Source: Deltaproteobacteria bacterium
Lineage (GTDB): Bacteria; Bdellovibrionota; O2-12-FULL-43-9; JACQJE01
Assembly: GCA_016205125.1 (NCBI GenBank)
Contig: JACQJE010000201.1
Span: 1 to 7,881 of the forward strand
Direction: 5' to 3'
DNA length: 7,881 nt
Each line of letters starts with the position of its first letter. The first letter of the stretch is position 1. This document shows, piece after piece, positions 5,687 to 7,881 of the stretch. The position numbers were made by a program, and so were the translations under genes. A model generated the notes under the pieces. The model searched no databases, had not been told where the DNA came from, and was given only the letters and a program-made list of their open reading frames with translations.

Positions 5687-6595
5687 ATGACGCAGCGTCG
5701 CTATTACTCTCTCTCTCAGCATTTTCGGGAAGTCTTTGGAGAAAAGGTCTATCGCGTTGCCCTTGATGCCGGATTTACCTGCCCCAATATCGATGGAACT
5801 TTAGCGTACGGAGGCTGCACATATTGTTACGCAGGTTCTCTCTCCCCTGCGGTGCTCAAGAGGATCCCGATAGAAGATCAGCTCCAGGATGGGATGAAGA
5901 AGGTCCGAAGGCGGTACCGCGTCAATAAGTTCCTCGCTTATTTTCAGGCCTTTACGAATACCTATGGGCCGATTGAAGAGCTTAAAAAGGTCTATGCAAA
6001 AGTTCTCTCTCACCCTGAGATTGTTGGCTTAGCCATTAGCACGCGCCCAGACTCTCTCCCTGATCCCGTTCTCGACTTTCTTCAGGAGTTAGGGTGCAGT
6101 CACTACCTCTGGCTGGAGATCGGTCTGCAGACGATTCATGATGGGACTCAAGAGCGGGTGAATCGCTGGCACACGTATGCTCAGTTTCTTGATGCGCTGG
6201 AACGGGCCAAGAAGAGGGGGCTTCGGGTCTGTGTTCATCTCATCTTTGGACTCCCGGGAGAAAGCATCGAAGAGATGGAGGAGACGATCAGAGCCGTTTC
6301 AAAACTCCCGATTGACGGGGTGAAGATCCACTCTCTGCATATTCTCGCAGGGACGCAGTTGGCAAAAGAATATGGGCGCGGCACATTTGAGATTTTCTCT
6401 AAAGAAGAGTATGTCCAATTAGTCTGCGATGCGATTGCGGAGCTTCCACCACAGGTGGTCATTCACCGTTTGACGGGTGATGCTCCAGAAGCAAAGCTGG
6501 TTGCACCCCTCTGGTCCAGGAACAAGGTGGTGTTATTGGCCGATATTGAGAGGGAGTTGGAGAAGAGAAATATCGTGCAGGGGATGAGGAGATGA
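5687..6595 (+). CDS. Radical SAM protein, YhcC/TIGR01212 type
   Basis: 302-residue radical SAM enzyme of the YhcC-like group, whose reaction is, as far as I know, not settled. The iron-sulphur cysteines are C32, C44 and C47 in CPNIDGTLAYGGCTYC, a C-x11-C-x2-C spacing typical of this family and wider than the classic C-x3-C-x2-C. Other family marks are the N-terminal YYSLSQHFREVFGEKVYRV, the barrel segments AISTRPDSLPD and LWLEIGLQTIHDGT, HLIFGLPGES, and the C-terminal RLTGDAP and LVAPLWSRNK. ATG 5687 has only a weak site (GAGA at 5673-5676, or GAGGA farther away). The gene ends with a four-base overlap (ATGA) into nfo, so the two are translated together. The family resembles Elp3-type radical SAM proteins, but I would not assign tRNA modification on that basis. 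Confidence 0.93.
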   Translation: MTQRRYYSLSQHFREVFGEKVYRVALDAGFTCPNIDGTLAYGGCTYCYAGSLSPAVLKRIPIEDQLQDGMKKVRRRYRVNKFLAYFQAFTNTYGPIEELKKVYAKVLSHPEIVGLAISTRPDSLPDPVLDFLQELGCSHYLWLEIGLQTIHDGTQERVNRWHTYAQFLDALERAKKRGLRVCVHLIFGLPGESIEEMEETIRAVSKLPIDGVKIHSLHILAGTQLAKEYGRGTFEIFSKEEYVQLVCDAIAELPPQVVIHRLTGDAPEAKLVAPLWSRNKVVLLADIERELEKRNIVQGMRR

Positions 6596-7470
6596 TGCAG
6601 AAACCCCGATTGGGTGCACATATGTCGGTTGCGGGTGGAGTGACGCGCGCGTTGGAAGATGGCGTGAAGGTTGGCTGTCAGACGGTTCAGATCTTTACGA
6701 AAAATAGCAACCAGTGGTCTGCGGCGCTGCTCAAAAAGGAGGAGGTAGATCGTTTCCTCACCATGAAGAAGGCGCTCGGGATCGATCCTGTTTTAGCTCA
6801 CAACTCTTATTTGATTAACCTCGCCTCGCCTGATCCCAAGCTGAGAGAGCGTTCCAAGGAGGCGATGAGGGTCGAGCTCGATCGCGCGAAAGAGTTGGGT
6901 GTGGCATTTGTGGTGATGCATCCGGGAGCGCATGTGGGGAGTGGAGAGGAGAGAGCGATTGGGCAGGTTTCTAATATTCTTACCGAACTTCTCGAAATGA
7001 CGGAAGGATATCAGGTCTCTATCTTGTTAGAAAATACGGCCGGACAGGGGAGTTGCATCGGCTATTCGTTTGAACATCTGCAGAAGCTGATGGATGGAGT
7101 GACGGGTTCGAAGGTGAGGAGCCGGTTAGGGGTCTGCCTCGATACCTGTCATCTCTTTGCGGCAGGATATGACATTTCAAATTCATCGGGCTATGAGGAG
7201 ACGATGAAGCGGGTCGAAGAGACTCTGGGGATTGATGCGGTGCGAGCTTTCCACGTGAACGACTCCAAAAAAGGTTTAGGGAGCCGGGTCGACCGCCATG
7301 AGCATATTGGAAAAGGGGTGATTGGGGTGGAGGCGTTTCGTCTGCTTCTTAATGACGCACGTTTTGCACATTGTCCGATGCTGCTCGAGACCCCGAAAGG
7401 GGAGGGTTTGAAGAGCGATATAGAAAATCTCAATCTCTTGAAGAGTCTCTGCGATGAAGGTTGCAAATAA
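6592..7470 (+). CDS. nfo: Endonuclease IV (AP endonuclease)
   Basis: Zinc-dependent endonuclease that cuts the backbone 5' to abasic sites in base-excision repair. The 292-residue TIM-barrel protein has the GAHMSVAGG start of the family and all nine expected metal ligands: H70, H110, E147, D184, H187, H221, D234, H236 and E266. These correspond in order to H69, H109, E145, D179, H182, H216, D229, H231 and E261 of E. coli Nfo. The motifs CLDTCHLFAAGYD, FHVNDSK and GSRVDRHEHIGKG surround them. AGGGGA at 6579-6584 lies seven bases before ATG 6592, which supports that start; ATG 6595 would remove one residue. The start overlaps the stop of the radical SAM gene. Function is as certain as sequence allows. 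Confidence 0.98.
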   Translation: MMQKPRLGAHMSVAGGVTRALEDGVKVGCQTVQIFTKNSNQWSAALLKKEEVDRFLTMKKALGIDPVLAHNSYLINLASPDPKLRERSKEAMRVELDRAKELGVAFVVMHPGAHVGSGEERAIGQVSNILTELLEMTEGYQVSILLENTAGQGSCIGYSFEHLQKLMDGVTGSKVRSRLGVCLDTCHLFAAGYDISNSSGYEETMKRVEETLGIDAVRAFHVNDSKKGLGSRVDRHEHIGKGVIGVEAFRLLLNDARFAHCPMLLETPKGEGLKSDIENLNLLKSLCDEGCK

Positions 7471-7510
7471 CTGACACGCCGAAGGTCCAGTGCAAATTTA
7501 ACAAGAACGT

Positions 7511-7881
7511 ATGGAAAGTAAGATTTTGGAACAGTATGAGAGGGTCATCAAGGGGGTCGGTTTTTACGTGGAGCTGTGCGATTGCCTCCAGATCTCTGGC
7601 AGAGAGCGGACAAGCTGGCTGCAGGGAATGGTGACCCAGGATGTCGCAAAACTCACGGTGGAAGAGGGGTGTTTCACAGCGCTCTGCGGCCGGGAAGGGA
7701 AGATGGTGGGGGTGGCTGTTATCTATGCATTTGAAACGCATTTTCTACTCGAAACGGAGAAGGGGCTGGGTGAAAAAATTGCGGCTCATTTGAATCGCTA
7801 TTTGATTGCGGAAGAGGTAGAGATTAGGGAGGTCACGGGAGAGTGGAGTGCGATGAGCCTCTTTGGTCCAGAGATATTTAA
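7511..7881 (+). CDS. YgfZ/GcvT-like folate-binding protein, N-terminal part (cut by window end)
   Basis: An ATG at 7511 opens a frame that runs without a stop to the window edge, giving 123 codons. The segment ISGRERTSWLQGMVTQDV followed by FTALCGREGKMVG is the N-terminal pattern of the GcvT-fold YgfZ family. These proteins bind tetrahydrofolate and support iron-sulphur enzyme assembly or repair. The diagnostic KGCYxGQE motif would lie beyond the window, so a glycine-cleavage T-protein or another GcvT relative is not excluded. The WLQG-M-(T/N)-x-D wording favours YgfZ. The ribosome site is poor (AAGAACGT just before the ATG). The gene follows nfo by 40 bases with no terminator, so it is probably in the same transcript. 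A YgfZ-type protein next to a radical SAM enzyme, which needs a 4Fe-4S cluster, is sensible company. Confidence 0.82.
   Translation, partial: MESKILEQYERVIKGVGFYVELCDCLQISGRERTSWLQGMVTQDVAKLTVEEGCFTALCGREGKMVGVAVIYAFETHFLLETEKGLGEKIAAHLNRYLIAEEVEIREVTGEWSAMSLFGPEIF

Noticed and set aside
1..7881. CRISPR array, transposase, phage or toxin-antitoxin module
   Set aside because: No regularly spaced repeats, integrase or transposase motifs, or paired small genes were found; apart from the ATPase all genes are housekeeping or widely conserved.

Overview
The window is a stretch of ordinary bacterial chromosome made mostly of housekeeping genes, with one accessory ATPase gene at the left end. Base composition looks moderate (near half G+C by eye). 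Start codons are a mix of ATG and GTG, and the single tRNA carries an encoded CCA. None of the genes fixes the phylum. The order rpsO-pnp-dut-pgsA, the complete KH-S1 PNPase and a YgfZ-type gene suggest a free-living bacterium of Gram-negative type, but that is an inference from gene content only.

Layout. Positions 1-174 hold no gene I can name; one + frame is open from the left edge and runs slightly into the next gene. From 175 to 1485 on the minus strand is an intact AAA_14/DUF4143-type P-loop ATPase, the only gene on that strand. Positions 1486-1784 form a divergent non-coding region with short repeats: TATCTTAAC copies at the ATPase start, a 10-base tandem repeat, and a 14-mer that also occurs just beyond the far end of the ATPase gene. 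All following genes are on the + strand: rpsO (1785-2057), a structured 206-base gap, pnp (2264-4489), dut (4486-4947), pgsA (about 4952-5506), tRNA-Gly(GCC) (5548-5623), a YhcC/TIGR01212-type radical SAM gene (5687-6595), nfo (6592-7470), and the first 123 codons of a YgfZ/GcvT-like gene cut by the window end.

How the parts fit. rpsO-pnp is the classic ribosome/RNA-decay pair. The gap between them can fold into a long imperfect stem of about 28 pairs (2102-2179), followed by a short hairpin and a T run (2202-2233). This resembles the enterobacterial arrangement, in which RNase III cuts a long stem in the pnp leader and PNPase autoregulates. pnp-dut and the radical SAM gene-nfo each overlap by ATGA, which implies translational coupling. 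dut (dUTP removal) and nfo (AP-site repair) both deal with uracil or base loss in DNA but sit in separate transcription blocks, divided by the tRNA gene and its likely promoter.

I see no CRISPR array, transposase, phage gene or clearly new multi-gene system. The best candidates for a second look are the pnp leader hairpins, the repeats around the ATPase gene, and the small dyads around the tRNA.
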